Shown here: in pieces, positions 30,947 to 40,469 of the stretch
How positions within the stretch are numbered: position 1 is the stretch's first letter
How the letters are laid out: every line of letters begins with the position of its first letter
NCBI GenBank assembly: GCA_023406895.1
Contig: JAEXTV010000007.1
Location: forward strand, 1 to 64,000
Source: Bacillota bacterium
GTDB taxonomy: Bacteria > Bacillota > Clostridia > Christensenellales > SZUA-584
DNA length: 64,000 nt
Direction of reading: 5' to 3'
Notes under the pieces: generated by a model
Databases searched by the model: none
Told to the model about the DNA's origin: nothing
What the model saw: the letters and a program-made list of their open reading frames with translations, nothing else
Position numbers and translations under genes: made by a program

Positions 30947-33900
30947 TTATCCGTTCGGGAACAGCTCGGCCATCCTCTCGTTTGGAACATTGAAATACGA
31001 CTGGAGGCTCTTGATTGCGTTTTGGCGCCTGTTCTTTATGGAGCCGCGCAGGTCTTCAATGTTGTTTTCCCAGCTGCTCATGGATGAAGGTGATCCCCAT
31101 CTTTTGATGGTGCGCGGCATTTCATCGCGCATGGATGCCACCATTTCATCAAAAAGCGAAAGCAGCCTGTCTTCTGTGAGCACTGTGTTCAAAACCTCGG
31201 CATAGCGCGTCACAAACGCGTCACACCATGCGGCGTTCTTCTTAAACCCGTAATACAGCCCCGTATCAATCCAGAACTGAGTGCCGTCCGTGTGCATCGG
31301 GCCGTTGATGCCGGTGGCGCTGAACAATGAGCCGAGGTTAAAGCCGCTGGACCCGCCCATGGCCATATCCAAATCGTAAAAGACCGGCCGCCATTTCAGC
31401 GCGTTGTCAGATGTGTGCGCGTATTTTTGGTTGTAAAAATCGCTGCTGTTAAAAAAGCTCGTCGCGATCAGATAGTCCATGAAATACGCCGAATCGGCAA
31501 TATCGGTGTATTTGGCAAACTGTTCGTCGCTCGACGTGCCGCTTTTGGCGACCGAGAACACACGATTGATGCTCGCTTTTTCTCCGACATAGATATATTG
31601 ATTACGCGCCATCTCCACTTTGTCGGCATCAATGCCATACCGCGCCGCGAAGTAATCCTCGTTTTGATTCTCCTTGAACTCATAGAGGCCCCAGTAATTG
31701 CCGTTGATATAAACAGCCGCAAACCGGGTTTGCATGTTGTCGATATTCATACCGTTCACAGCCATGTGAAAGTAGGCATCTCTCAGTCGCGTATCGCCAC
31801 AGTCCTGACCCATGTTGCGCAGCGAAAGCGATTTGAATGTGGTGATATCATAGTCCTTAAAGAAAGGGTAGGTCACTTCGCTTTGTCCATAGCCGCCGCG
31901 CAGATACAGATTGATTGAGCGCTGCGGGTATTGCCGTGTGCCCGCGCCCGCAATGCGAAAGCCTGCGGGGAATTTGACGCCGAGCGTGCCGTCCGGCTCG
32001 TAATACTCCACGTAACCCGCACGTTCGCGCCCATCGCCGCGTTGCTGGCTTGCAAACACGTATTGCTTATCGCTTTCGGTGATAGACAGGCAGATGACGG
32101 GCAGCGAATGCTTGTCTTCAAACAAATATGTGGCCACCGTTTGGTCGCTCGGAAGCTTACCCTCCGCCACGGCAATGGCCCGCACCGTCTGCGTGGCGGA
32201 TATCGGAATCGGGCCCGCGTAAGGCGTGGAATTCTGCGTGGGCGTGGAACCGTCCAGCGTGTAGAAAATCGACGCGTCTGGCGTTACGGCCTTGATTTCG
32301 AGTGTGACCGGCGCGCTCTGATAGCCGCCGCTCACTGAAAAGAGCGGCGCAGCGCAGTAGCCGCTCACCGTGCTGCCGCCGTTGGGCGCGCCTTTTGTGG
32401 GTGCGGAAAAGAATACTGCTGTCGCCGTATCCTCCGGCAGACGGCCCTTGGATATGCCGGGGCGCAGCACGCCCGTATCCAACTGATCAAGCACCAGCCC
32501 CTGCGGGTTCGAGAGGTACAGTGTTTCACCCGAGAGTGAGATGCCCAGTTTGCCTGATGTTTCGCCGTTCTGATAGCTGCTGATCACGGTATAGCCGCCC
32601 GCGCCGATCTGTGCGGAGCCGATCTGCCACTTCTTCAGGTCGCTGCGCGAGTCGGAAAGGTAATAGCCTGATATGTCCATGTCGGCCGGCGTGTTGTTAA
32701 AAAGCTCAATCCAGTCATCCTGATTGTCCTTGGCGGCGCTGACGCTCGAGACTTCATTGATCATTAGAGAAGAAGTGCCGCTTATCGCGGCAACTTCGGC
32801 AAAGCCCTGTGTGTTGTTGGGAGAGAGCGGCGTTGGCTGATAGAAGAACATCCAGCTTCCGTCCGCACCGAGACCGTAGGACACATTGTCTTTTGTTTCC
32901 GCAGGCAGGTCGATCGTCTGCGATGTGCAAGCGCTGATGTTCGTGAGGAACAGCTGCTTCTCGTCGCTGCCGATTTTGAAATTGGCATGAATCTCGGCAT
33001 CGCTTTTCTCCTTGCCGGAGAGATAAACGATGGCATAACCGTCCGGCGCGATTTCAACGCTTGGTAGCCTGTATTTCAGCAGCCGTGCCTTATCGTCCGA
33101 CAACGCGTAATCCGCGAGATTCACCGCCTGACCGGAGGTATTGTGAAGTTCCACCCAGGGGCTGCGGTCACCGTCCTCGTCGATGATCGAGAAGCTGTTT
33201 TTTAGCAGTATTTCGCTGACGGTCACGTCGCTTGTGCCATCGGTAATCACGATGGAATCCGACACATCGGTGCCGTTCGCCGTACCGGGTGTGGGCTGCT
33301 TGTAGTAAACCGCTTTGCCCACGTCGCCCTTGCCGGCAGAAATGCCGGCTGGGGTTGCCGCATCCCACGAAATTTTATCCACCACGTTGGCAAACACATC
33401 GAGTATCGCTACGGTGGATTCCTCACTGCTGATTTTAAACGGTATCTGCGCGTCGCCCTCAGCACCTGTGAAACGCAGCAGCGCGTATTCGCCCGCCGCG
33501 AGTGACAAAGGCGGCATTTTGGCTTTTTTGGGGTCGGAGAGGTTTTCGGTGATATAATAATCCGAGAGTTCAATCGCTGTATCGCCGGCGTTGTAAAGCT
33601 CGATCCATGCATACGGATCCGCGTCCGTCACGCTCTGCGGCAGTATTTCGCTGATTTTTAATTGATCGTTAACCTTGCTGCTGATTTCTTCAATGGACTC
33701 AAACCCCTGCCCTGAATTGGCTGCGCCGGGTGTGGGGTTCGGGTAGAAATGATAAGTGCCTTTATCGTCCGCACCGTAAGAGATATCTGATTCGAGCGCG
33801 GGAACCGAGAGCTCCTGAACGGTACCGTAAGGAGATGACAGCTTCAATTCGGCACCGCTTTTTGAGAGCTTAAAGCCCGTGCAGAATTGCCCGGCATTTT

Positions 33901-34216
33901 CGTCAATGGAAGCGCAGCAGTAAACGAGAAGGTAGGCACCCGCTTCGACGCTGGTGCCTTCGGGAAATTCAAACTTATTGCGTCCTGCTTCGGTAATGGC
34001 AAAGCCGCTTAAATCTATTGCTTTATCTGAAGCGTTATGAAGCTCAATCCAATCCGGGTTCCCAAAGACCGGGTCAATGAGAGAACTCGAATTCGAGCTG
34101 ACCACTTCGGAAATAATGAGCCCGCTAATCGGTGCTCCGGACGTTTGCTGGCTGCATCCTGCTGCCGTTGTGCATAACATCAGCACAGCCAAAAGAACGA
34201 TCAATAGTTTCTTCAT
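30947..34216 (-). CDS. CotH-kinase-family surface lipoprotein with lamin-tail domains
   Basis: 1089 residues from ATG 34216, chosen because MKKLLIVLLAVLML is a signal peptide with lipobox AAGC (Cys21). Four lamin-tail domain repeats follow (roughly 30-165, 185-315, 330-470 and 485-615), each with a core like ISEV...DWIELHN. Next is a chitobiase-type domain (about 630-700; FYTLDGSTPT), then a CotH kinase-like domain (about 710-1060) with LRDAYFHM, WGLYEFKEN and the metal-binding YDLDMAMGG. The protein is lipid-anchored outside the cell. CotH phosphorylates spore coat proteins in Bacillus; the lamin-tail domains suggest binding of matrix or nucleic acid. The target here is unknown. Confidence 0.92.
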   Translation of the reverse strand: MKKLLIVLLAVLMLCTTAAGCSQQTSGAPISGLIISEVVSSNSSSLIDPVFGNPDWIELHNASDKAIDLSGFAITEAGRNKFEFPEGTSVEAGAYLLVYCCASIDENAGQFCTGFKLSKSGAELKLSSPYGTVQELSVPALESDISYGADDKGTYHFYPNPTPGAANSGQGFESIEEISSKVNDQLKISEILPQSVTDADPYAWIELYNAGDTAIELSDYYITENLSDPKKAKMPPLSLAAGEYALLRFTGAEGDAQIPFKISSEESTVAILDVFANVVDKISWDAATPAGISAGKGDVGKAVYYKQPTPGTANGTDVSDSIVITDGTSDVTVSEILLKNSFSIIDEDGDRSPWVELHNTSGQAVNLADYALSDDKARLLKYRLPSVEIAPDGYAIVYLSGKEKSDAEIHANFKIGSDEKQLFLTNISACTSQTIDLPAETKDNVSYGLGADGSWMFFYQPTPLSPNNTQGFAEVAAISGTSSLMINEVSSVSAAKDNQDDWIELFNNTPADMDISGYYLSDSRSDLKKWQIGSAQIGAGGYTVISSYQNGETSGKLGISLSGETLYLSNPQGLVLDQLDTGVLRPGISKGRLPEDTATAVFFSAPTKGAPNGGSTVSGYCAAPLFSVSGGYQSAPVTLEIKAVTPDASIFYTLDGSTPTQNSTPYAGPIPISATQTVRAIAVAEGKLPSDQTVATYLFEDKHSLPVICLSITESDKQYVFASQQRGDGRERAGYVEYYEPDGTLGVKFPAGFRIAGAGTRQYPQRSINLYLRGGYGQSEVTYPFFKDYDITTFKSLSLRNMGQDCGDTRLRDAYFHMAVNGMNIDNMQTRFAAVYINGNYWGLYEFKENQNEDYFAARYGIDADKVEMARNQYIYVGEKASINRVFSVAKSGTSSDEQFAKYTDIADSAYFMDYLIATSFFNSSDFYNQKYAHTSDNALKWRPVFYDLDMAMGGSSGFNLGSLFSATGINGPMHTDGTQFWIDTGLYYGFKKNAAWCDAFVTRYAEVLNTVLTEDRLLSLFDEMVASMRDEMPRTIKRWGSPSSMSSWENNIEDLRGSIKNRRQNAIKSLQSYFNVPNERMAELFPNG

Positions 34217-34370
34217 TGTTTTCCCGCTTATCTGACAGTAATCGTGTGATGCATGCATTATAATACAATTATTTGAAATTAACAATGACTGAAATGGTTT
34301 TGCGTGTTTATTCATAATGTTTTCATAATTTGGTTGAACGCTTTTTCAAGAATATCAGTACAGATCCGGC

Positions 34371-34398
34371 TTGACTTTTGCCCCGTATATGTTATAAT
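34371..34398 (+). promoter_or_regulatory. Promoter of tRNA-Leu
   Basis: TTGACT (34371-34376), 16 bases, TATAAT (34393-34398), about 22 bases before the tRNA. Confidence 0.8.
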
Positions 34399-34419
34399 CT
34401 CATCTGCGACTAAAAATAT

Positions 34420-34504
34420 GCGAGGGTGGCGGAACTGGCAGACGCGCACGTTTGAGGGGCGTGTGGTGTACACCGTAGGGGTTCAAGTCCCCTTCCTCGC
34501 ACCA
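34420..34504 (+). tRNA. tRNA-Leu (anticodon GAG)
   Basis: An 85-base class II tRNA with a long variable arm (TGGTGTACACC) and encoded CCA. Acceptor arms GCGAGGG/CCTCGC; anticodon stem-loop CACGT-TTGAGGG-GCGTG gives GAG. Confidence 0.95.
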
Positions 34505-34507
34505 AGG

Positions 34508-34534
34508 AAACCGTGATGATATCACGGTTTTTTT
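34508..34534 (+). terminator. Terminator after tRNA-Leu
   Basis: AACCGTGAT (34509-34517) pairs with ATCACGGTT (34521-34529), then a run of T. Confidence 0.9.
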
Positions 34535-34764
34535 ATTTGTACACTTTAGTGTGGTTTTGAGAGCGAAAGCGGACAAAACCAAATAAACCACCGGGTCTGC
34601 CGGTGGAGGGAGTTAGCTTAAAGAAAAAAGGCTCCGATGTTAAGATGGTGAAGCGACCACATCATCAACAAAGTAGGAAAGTCCCACGCTATTTTTTGCC
34701 GCGAATCATCAAAAAATCTGAGCAATAATGAAGACTTGGGTATTCCCGGCCAAAAACATAGGGA

Positions 34765-34896
34765 ATGGCGCTGACTTATCATGAAGTGCATGAAACTTTT
34801 GATGAAAAAAATCGCGCAACAAGCAGTGCCATTATCGGCAAGCGACCTCATGCCATCGGTTTTGGTTATATTAAGGAAGGTAAATTAAAAATTTGA
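34765..34896 (+). other. Short open frame in a decayed region
   Basis: A 43-codon frame starting ATG GCG CTG and ending TGA at 34894-34896, with an even composition (HEVHETFDEKN, GFGYIKEGKL). It may be the tail of a decayed gene, since the flanks are non-coding and an adjacent regulator is also broken. No family recognised. Confidence 0.25.
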
Positions 34897-34968
34897 CACC
34901 GGCTAACAAGACATATGGATGCCTTGTTAGCGAAACTTTTTAGCTGTGATAGCGCGAGTGCCTGCTAT

Positions 34969-35370
34969 TTACCGGGGGTTGTAGTGCTGTGCAATCTGCT
35001 GCGTTTTGGTATCGACAATCACCCCTTCTTTTCCCTTTGCCACAAGGCTGTCAATCGCATGGGCAGGGGTTCCGTCATCTGTGATAATCGCGTCGATTTT
35101 ATGAAGAGGCAAACACAGACAGAGCGCAGAGACGCCGAATTTTGAATGGTCCGCCAAAAGGACCACCTTTTTAGCCACGCCGGCCAAAGCTTTTTTTGAG
35201 TCGATAAGCGTGATCGTTTTTTCAAAAGCGCCGTCTGAAAGAATCGCACTGGTTGTGAACGGCATAGGCGCTGCTGCCCGAATCAATGGTAATGATGCTG
35301 TTTGGTTTTCCACACAGCAACACGGCGCTTGAGTTTATCACTTTCATGAGCTATAATACCATTAAATGCA
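34969..35370 (-). pseudogene. Remnant of a DeoR-family sugar regulator
   Basis: The minus frame ending at 34969 encodes a DeoR-type C-terminal sensor: DGAFEKTITLIDSKKAL, KKVVLLADHSKFG and KIDAIITDDG. Upstream, a piece reading IITIDSGSSA continues in another frame, and no helix-turn-helix part is found. It is therefore a frameshifted and truncated relic, next to another short remnant at 34765. Confidence 0.7.
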
Positions 35371-35454
35371 ATAATAAGAATATACGGTTATTGTAAAAAT
35401 TTGCGACCGAACAAGGAGAGACATTCAAGCCGTTTTTCTCGCATCCCCAAAGGC

Positions 35455-35478
35455 CCACGTTCTTGAACGTGGTTTTTT
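35455..35478 (+). terminator. Intrinsic terminator without an obvious upstream gene
   Basis: CCACGTTC (35455-35462) pairs with GAACGTGG (35465-35472) around a 2-base loop, followed by six T. No intact plus-strand gene ends just before it, so it may end a decayed unit or a small RNA. Confidence 0.7.
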
Positions 35479-35523
35479 AATAGCCAAAGATACCAATAGT
35501 ATGACAAAAGGAGAGTGATAATA

Positions 35524-35958
35524 ATGAGTCGGGCAAATGAGGCGGCAGCGTGTTTTAATCAGGGGTTTAATTGCGCGCAAGCTGTTTTCTCCACGTACTG
35601 CGAACAGTTGGGTATGGACAAAAAAACCGGTTTGAAAACGGCGTGCGGATTCGGTGCAGGAATGGGACGGCTGGGAGACACATGCGGCGCGGTGACGGGC
35701 GCTTATCTTCTGATCGGCCTTAAGCATGGAAAGTGCGAAATGGACGATAATCCGTCCAAAGAAAAGACGTATGAACTCGTGCAGGAGTTTGACAGAAGAT
35801 TTAAAGAGAAAAATGGGTCGACAATATGCCGTGAGCTGGTGAAAGCGGATTTTCTCACCGGTGACCAGCAGCTGGCCGCTGCACAGGTGAAAGCCGTGTG
35901 CCCCGGCCTCGTTCGTGACGCGGCAGAAATTATTGAAGACATGCTGTTTCTCGAATAA
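35524..35958 (+). CDS. C_GCAxxG_C_C family redox protein
   Basis: A 144-residue small protein with the family cysteine pattern: FNCAQAVF, CGFGAGMGRLGDTCGAVTGA and late single Cys residues (TICREL, VKAVCPG). Family members are predicted redox-active, membrane-associated or metal-linked proteins of unknown function in anaerobes. The ATG at 35524 is chosen with AGGAG at 35508-35512; GTG 35515 is a weaker option. It stands alone, downstream of a terminator. Confidence 0.85.
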   Translation: MSRANEAAACFNQGFNCAQAVFSTYCEQLGMDKKTGLKTACGFGAGMGRLGDTCGAVTGAYLLIGLKHGKCEMDDNPSKEKTYELVQEFDRRFKEKNGSTICRELVKADFLTGDQQLAAAQVKAVCPGLVRDAAEIIEDMLFLE

Positions 35959-36086
35959 ATAAAATGAGCAGCCTGAGACGGCAATGCCGGGCTTAGACGG
36001 CTGATATCGTCACAAATATGTTGAGGAGAGTATCTTGTCTGTGATCCGCGACGCAGGAGCGATGACGACGATGTGAACTGAAATCC

Positions 36087-36150
36087 CATGGAAAACAACA
36101 TGGAATACGTTCCATTTCATAGTCACGCCACTGCACTCCTCAGCATGACA
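36087..36150. repeat. Partial copy of a palindromic intergenic repeat
   Basis: In reverse it begins TGTCATGCTGAGGAGTGCAG and continues with GTGACTATGAAATGG. It is related to the element at 47531-47634, which starts GTCATCCTGAGGAGCGAAG. Confidence 0.5.
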
Positions 36151-36244
36151 GTATGGATTTTTTATCAAGCTGAACCCTGCAATGCCGGCTTTACAGAGTG
36201 TTATAAACCCTATTGCCGCGGCTCTCTCTGGCGACGATAAGTCA

Positions 36245-36284
36245 TGGGGGGAGTGGAGGCTGTCGCCGATAGGTGATGAGTCAC
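36245..36284. repeat. Dispersed GC-rich repeat, copy 3
   Basis: Contains GGCTGTCGCCGATAGGTGAT, differing by one base from the core of the copy at 30629-30676 (read in reverse). Confidence 0.6.
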
Positions 36285-36429
36285 TCTTTCCGGCACTTTG
36301 TACCCATCACCGATCCATCGTTTTAGAAACAGTCATCTTTAAGACAAGGCTATTAGATTTTGTCAGCAGTTTGAGCCCGGCAATGTCGGGCTTTTCAATT
36401 GTGTTTAACACGCAGACGTGATATTGTGA

Positions 36430-37275
36430 ATGAACATAGATACTTTTGGGGGACATATGTATAACGATCTGTTTTCTATAGGGGGCCTGACCATTCATTC
36501 CTACGGGCTGATGATTGCGATGGGCTTTGCTGTCGCCATTATCATGAGCTATACCCGCGCGAAGGCTTACGGTCTGAAAAAAGAAGCCATCATCGATATT
36601 GCGCTGCTCGCCATGATTTTCGGTTTCTTAGGCGCAAAGCTTTTATATGTGATTGTAGAATACAAAGCGTTCTTTGAAAATCCCTTGCGGGTGCTCGGTT
36701 CCGAAGGCTTTGTGGTATACGGCGGCATCATTGGCGGTGTGGCGGCGGCCATGGTTTACTGCCGCAAGAAGAAGCTTAGCTTCATGAGCTACTTTGATCT
36801 CGCCATTCCGGCCGTGGCGGCGGCGCAGGGCTTTGGGCGGATCGGCTGTTTTCTTGCGGGCTGCTGCTACGGCTGTGAGAGCGGTTTTTTCGGCGTGATC
36901 TTTCCCGAGGGCAGCATTGCTCCGGCGGGGATTCCGCTGCTGCCCACGCAGCTTATATCATCGGCGGGAGATTTTCTTATTGCGCTGGTGCTTGTGCTGT
37001 ACGCGAGGAAATCCAAAATTAAAGGGAACGTGGGGGCGCTGTATCTGCTTTTGTATGGTATCGGGCGCTTTGGCATCGAGTTTTTCAGAAGCGATGCGCG
37101 AGGCAGCGTGGGTACGCTGTCTACGTCGCAGCTGATATCCATCTTCTTTGTGGCCGGTGCGGTTTTGCTTTTTATTCTCAATAAAAAGCGCGGTGAACCC
37201 GCGGATATGCGTTTGACAAAAGAGCAAGTGAAGGCTGATACGGAGAAACCCGAGCAAGAGCCTCAGGAAAGATAA
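36430..37275 (+). CDS. lgt: Prolipoprotein diacylglyceryl transferase family protein
   Basis: A 281-residue integral membrane protein with about seven membrane segments; the end is a charged tail. Lgt transfers diacylglycerol to the lipobox Cys of lipoproteins such as those encoded in this window. The signature region reads QGFGRIGCFLAGCCYG, and the usual HGG motif reads YGGIIGG, so a His and an Asn important in E. coli Lgt are replaced. Such variants occur in Clostridia and may be a divergent Lgt or an Lgt-like paralog. The ATG at 36430 is the likely start; ATG 36457 (MYNDLFSIG) is an alternative. Confidence 0.82.
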   Translation: MNIDTFGGHMYNDLFSIGGLTIHSYGLMIAMGFAVAIIMSYTRAKAYGLKKEAIIDIALLAMIFGFLGAKLLYVIVEYKAFFENPLRVLGSEGFVVYGGIIGGVAAAMVYCRKKKLSFMSYFDLAIPAVAAAQGFGRIGCFLAGCCYGCESGFFGVIFPEGSIAPAGIPLLPTQLISSAGDFLIALVLVLYARKSKIKGNVGALYLLLYGIGRFGIEFFRSDARGSVGTLSTSQLISIFFVAGAVLLFILNKKRGEPADMRLTKEQVKADTEKPEQEPQER

Positions 37276-37372
37276 AAGCGCCAGCCGGCTATAATAAGGA
37301 TATTGATGCAACAAGCAGAAAGCTTGCGACAGAAAATATGCAGCCATATAGCGGCAGATGAGGAATAAAGAT

Positions 37373-38206
37373 ATGAAAAAACGTGAAATCACGAAAATCG
37401 TACGCGGTTACGCAACCACAGACGGAGCCGGGGTGAAGCTGACCCGTGTGCTTTCACACTCGGAAACGAAGGATTTCGATCCTTTTTTAATGCTGGACTT
37501 TTTTGATTCAACAGATCCGTCGGACTATACGAAGGGGTTCCCGATGCACCCGCATCGGGGCATTGAAACAATCACCTATTTAATTGAAGGGTGCATTGAG
37601 CATGAGGACAGCCTCGGCAACAAGGGCACCATACTCGCGGGGGAAAGCCAGTGGATGACGGCGGGCAGCGGCATTCTGCATCAGGAAATGCCCAAGGCCT
37701 CCGAGCGAATGCTCGGTATACAGCTGTGGCTTAATCTGCCTCGGGATCAGAAAATGGCCAGCCCCGCTTATTTGAGCATCACGGGTGAGATGATAGCGCA
37801 AACAAAAAAGGATGATGCGGTGATCCGTGTGCTGTCCGGTCAGTTTGAGAACGAAACGGGCGTTATACCGCGCCATATTCCCGCAAGCATTTATGATATC
37901 GAGCTTACGGCAGGCGGTGAGGTCGGCATAGCCACAAAACCGGAAGAAACGGTTTTTGTTTTTGTAATCGGAGATGCGGTGATTAACGGGCAGCCAATTT
38001 CTGCGCATAGCGCTGTATTATTCGGCGAAGGGGATGAGATTAATGTTTGTGCATCTGCCGATGCCGGGCTGCGATTCTTATACTTCTCGGGCAAGCCGCT
38101 TCATGAGCCCATCGCATGGGGAGGCCCCATCGTCATGAACACTCAAGAGGAACTGGCGTTTGCCTTTGATGAATTGCGCCGGGGAACTTTTATTAAGCAC
38201 TCATAA
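37373..38206 (+). CDS. Pirin-family protein
   Basis: A 277-residue bicupin. The metal ligands are visible in FPMHPHRGIET and in SGILHQEMP. Pirins are iron-binding proteins, some with quercetinase activity and some acting as redox regulators. The ATG at 37373 follows AGGAA; ATG 37358 overlaps that site. It stands alone after lgt. Confidence 0.92.
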   Translation: MKKREITKIVRGYATTDGAGVKLTRVLSHSETKDFDPFLMLDFFDSTDPSDYTKGFPMHPHRGIETITYLIEGCIEHEDSLGNKGTILAGESQWMTAGSGILHQEMPKASERMLGIQLWLNLPRDQKMASPAYLSITGEMIAQTKKDDAVIRVLSGQFENETGVIPRHIPASIYDIELTAGGEVGIATKPEETVFVFVIGDAVINGQPISAHSAVLFGEGDEINVCASADAGLRFLYFSGKPLHEPIAWGGPIVMNTQEELAFAFDELRRGTFIKHS

Positions 38207-38534
38207 ATACGCGTTAAAATAATCTTAATGACAAGAAGAGGATAATCGCGCGGTGAAAAGCTATCAGAAAGGGCTTATCGGCTGTTTCGGATGCTCTGCC
38301 GATAAAACGCCGACGTTGTGATATGCAGGCGGCATTTGCATTTTGAGGCTCGTCCGCCTTATCGGTATCTTGCGATTAAGGAACGACAAATCAGTTCGAC
38401 ATTGCCGAGAGACCGTTTTTCTCACGGTGATTCTATTAAGTGCGATATTCGTGTGAAACTCTATATGCTGATATAATATGGGGTCAAGTCACTCAGCCGC
38501 GTTGCTGGCGGATTGCGAAATATTCTGCTATAAT
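38207..38534 (+). promoter_or_regulatory. Intergenic region ending in an extended -10 promoter
   Basis: About 380 bases lie between pirin and the permease. Most shows no feature I can name. At its end is TG-C-TATAAT (38526-38534), an extended -10 about 55 bases before the permease start, without a good -35. Confidence 0.45.
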
Positions 38535-38588
38535 TTATAATTAAAGCAAGTTTATACATGCCTATATTGGATAGCAGGAGGCATCAGC

Positions 38589-39554
38589 ATGCCGGAAACG
38601 CGTTTTGCGCCTGAGACTCAGCATCGTTTTAATCCCGAAAAATCAAGCTTTTGGAGCAACAATCTGGCCCTTATTCTTCAGCTTGGTTTATTTGCAGTTT
38701 TGATGATGGTTGTAATGGCAGCTGTCCCCGAATTCTATGTTCCAAGAAACTTATCAACGCTGGCAGAACAAGTCATTCCAAAGACCATTTTGGCTTTTGC
38801 TCTGGTGCTGACAACCCGGTTAAAGGGAATTGACCTGTCAGTCAATGCTGTATTTGCAGTGTCTTGCTGGGTGCTTGCGGGTTTTATGATAGAGAACAAG
38901 ATGGTACCGGGGCTGATTCTGGCGCTTGCAGCGGGGCTGGCACTGGGGGCGGTTAACGCAGCGGTTCAAATGTTTATCCACATCCCATCCGCTGCGCTGA
39001 CAATGACAGTTTCCGCCGCTGTTTCCTTCGGTATAACGCTGATGGCTGGTTGGATTGCGAGCATCTTCTGGGACGGCAAACCGATTATGGTGAGATCGGA
39101 AGGGGAGGAGTTATCGACCTTCGGCGTGATGCCGCTGATTGCCGCCCTGATATTTGTTCTGCTGCTTCTTTTTTTCACCAAACTCGGTGCGCAAGGGCAG
39201 CTGCAAAAGCGTCATATTTTCATGACATATGCGGGAAGCGGATTGCTTTTTGCGCTGGCCGCGAGCTTCACAGCTATGCGGGTGCTGGCAATCAGGCCGC
39301 TTGTTTACGGTTCGGCGCAGATACTCTTCGTGTTGTTCATCTCAGGGGCGCTGCTGATTAGCCGGTCGGCCAAGCCGCGCATCGTGCCTGTGGTAATTGC
39401 CCTGATGGCCACATTGAATTGGAGCATATTTTCAAATATACTCGTCAATTTTCGTGCGAACCCATATATACAAAGTATAACGTTTCTCATACTGACGGCT
39501 GCGTTCATTATACCCGCGTTTATTGTTCAGCGCGGCTGCCGTTCCCGGATATAA
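38589..39554 (+). CDS. Orphan ABC-type sugar permease (RbsC family), divergent
   Basis: 321 residues with about nine membrane segments. TRLKGIDLSVNAVFAVSCW matches the RbsC signature region, but the C-terminal half lacks the GGTS segment seen in the two permeases at 9709-11645. No binding protein or ATPase gene is adjacent. It could be a leftover of a lost operon, borrow another ATPase, or have a different role. GCAGGAGG precedes ATG 38589. Confidence 0.7.
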   Translation: MPETRFAPETQHRFNPEKSSFWSNNLALILQLGLFAVLMMVVMAAVPEFYVPRNLSTLAEQVIPKTILAFALVLTTRLKGIDLSVNAVFAVSCWVLAGFMIENKMVPGLILALAAGLALGAVNAAVQMFIHIPSAALTMTVSAAVSFGITLMAGWIASIFWDGKPIMVRSEGEELSTFGVMPLIAALIFVLLLLFFTKLGAQGQLQKRHIFMTYAGSGLLFALAASFTAMRVLAIRPLVYGSAQILFVLFISGALLISRSAKPRIVPVVIALMATLNWSIFSNILVNFRANPYIQSITFLILTAAFIIPAFIVQRGCRSRI

Positions 39555-39564
39555 ACGGCATCAC

Positions 39565-39593
39565 TTGTTGACTGTTCAAATTAAAGGTATAAT
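39565..39593 (+). promoter_or_regulatory. Promoter of the NYN-domain gene
   Basis: TTGTTG (39565-39570), 17 bases, TATAAT (39588-39593). Confidence 0.6.
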
Positions 39594-39625
39594 AAGACAT
39601 AAATCTGAACGAATAGAGGAGACTC

Positions 39626-40381
39626 ATGGAAAGCGATAAACGAATCGCGGTGCTTATCGACGCGGACAACGTGTCTGACAAATACATCAAAGCGATACTC
39701 GACGAAATATCCAATCATGGCACGCCGACCTATAAGCGCATTTACGGCGACTGGACAAAGCCGCAGCTCGCCTCGTGGAAAAACGTGCTGCTCGCCAACT
39801 CGATCACACCGATCCAGCAGTACAGCTATACCACGGGCAAAAACGCGACGGACGCTGCGCTGATAATAGACGCGATGGACATCTTGTACTCGGGAAATGT
39901 GGAGGCGTTTTGCATCGTTTCAAGCGACAGCGACTTTACACGCCTTGCCGCGCGTCTGCGCGAATCGGGCATGTTCGTGATCGGCATGGGCGAAAAGAAA
40001 ACGCCCACTGCGTTTATATCCGCGTGTGAAATATTCAAATATCTTGAGGTTTTAGGCACGCCGACACCGGCTGTAAAGGAAGAGCCTGCAAACGGCAATG
40101 GCAAGGCTGCACCCAAGGAAGGCATGGCGAGCAGGGAAGAGATTATTGAAGCGCTCAAGGTCATTATCACGGAGAGCTCCGACGAAGACGGCTGGGCGTA
40201 TTTGGGGCAGGTGGGAAAGGTGCTGAACAAGCGCTATCCTGATTTTGATACGCGTAACTACGGTTTTTCCAAGCTGACGCCGTTTGTCTCATCGCTCAAG
40301 CAGTTTGAAATACAGTCGCGCAAAACGAGCAGCCCCAACAATGTACACAAATATGTGCGCATCAAGGAAACAAAGAAATGA
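39626..40381 (+). CDS. NYN-domain (LabA-like) protein with OST-HTH domain
   Basis: 251 residues. The N-terminal NYN/PIN-like nuclease domain (about 1-145) shows the acidic residues in VLIDADNVS, NATDAALIIDAMD and IVSSDSDFTRLA. The C-terminal OST-HTH/LOTUS domain (about 170-250) contains GWAYLGQVGKVL and FDTRNYGFSKLTPFV. Such proteins are predicted RNA-binding or RNA-cleaving factors. A linker of about 25 residues joins the two. A terminator follows. Confidence 0.9.
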   Translation: MESDKRIAVLIDADNVSDKYIKAILDEISNHGTPTYKRIYGDWTKPQLASWKNVLLANSITPIQQYSYTTGKNATDAALIIDAMDILYSGNVEAFCIVSSDSDFTRLAARLRESGMFVIGMGEKKTPTAFISACEIFKYLEVLGTPTPAVKEEPANGNGKAAPKEGMASREEIIEALKVIITESSDEDGWAYLGQVGKVLNKRYPDFDTRNYGFSKLTPFVSSLKQFEIQSRKTSSPNNVHKYVRIKETKK

Positions 40382-40416
40382 TCTGATCACGTAAATGCAT
40401 TGAAACAATGAAATGG

Positions 40417-40444
40417 CGCCCCGCCGGTTTTTGCCGGCGGGGCG
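40417..40444 (+). terminator. Shared hairpin terminator between convergent genes
   Basis: CGCCCCGCCGG (40417-40427) pairs with CCGGCGGGGCG (40434-40444), followed by TTTGT on the plus strand. It lies between the NYN gene (plus) and the Cys-rich gene (minus) and may serve both. Confidence 0.8.
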
Positions 40445-40469
40445 TTTGTATGAATCTGAGAGATGTGTA

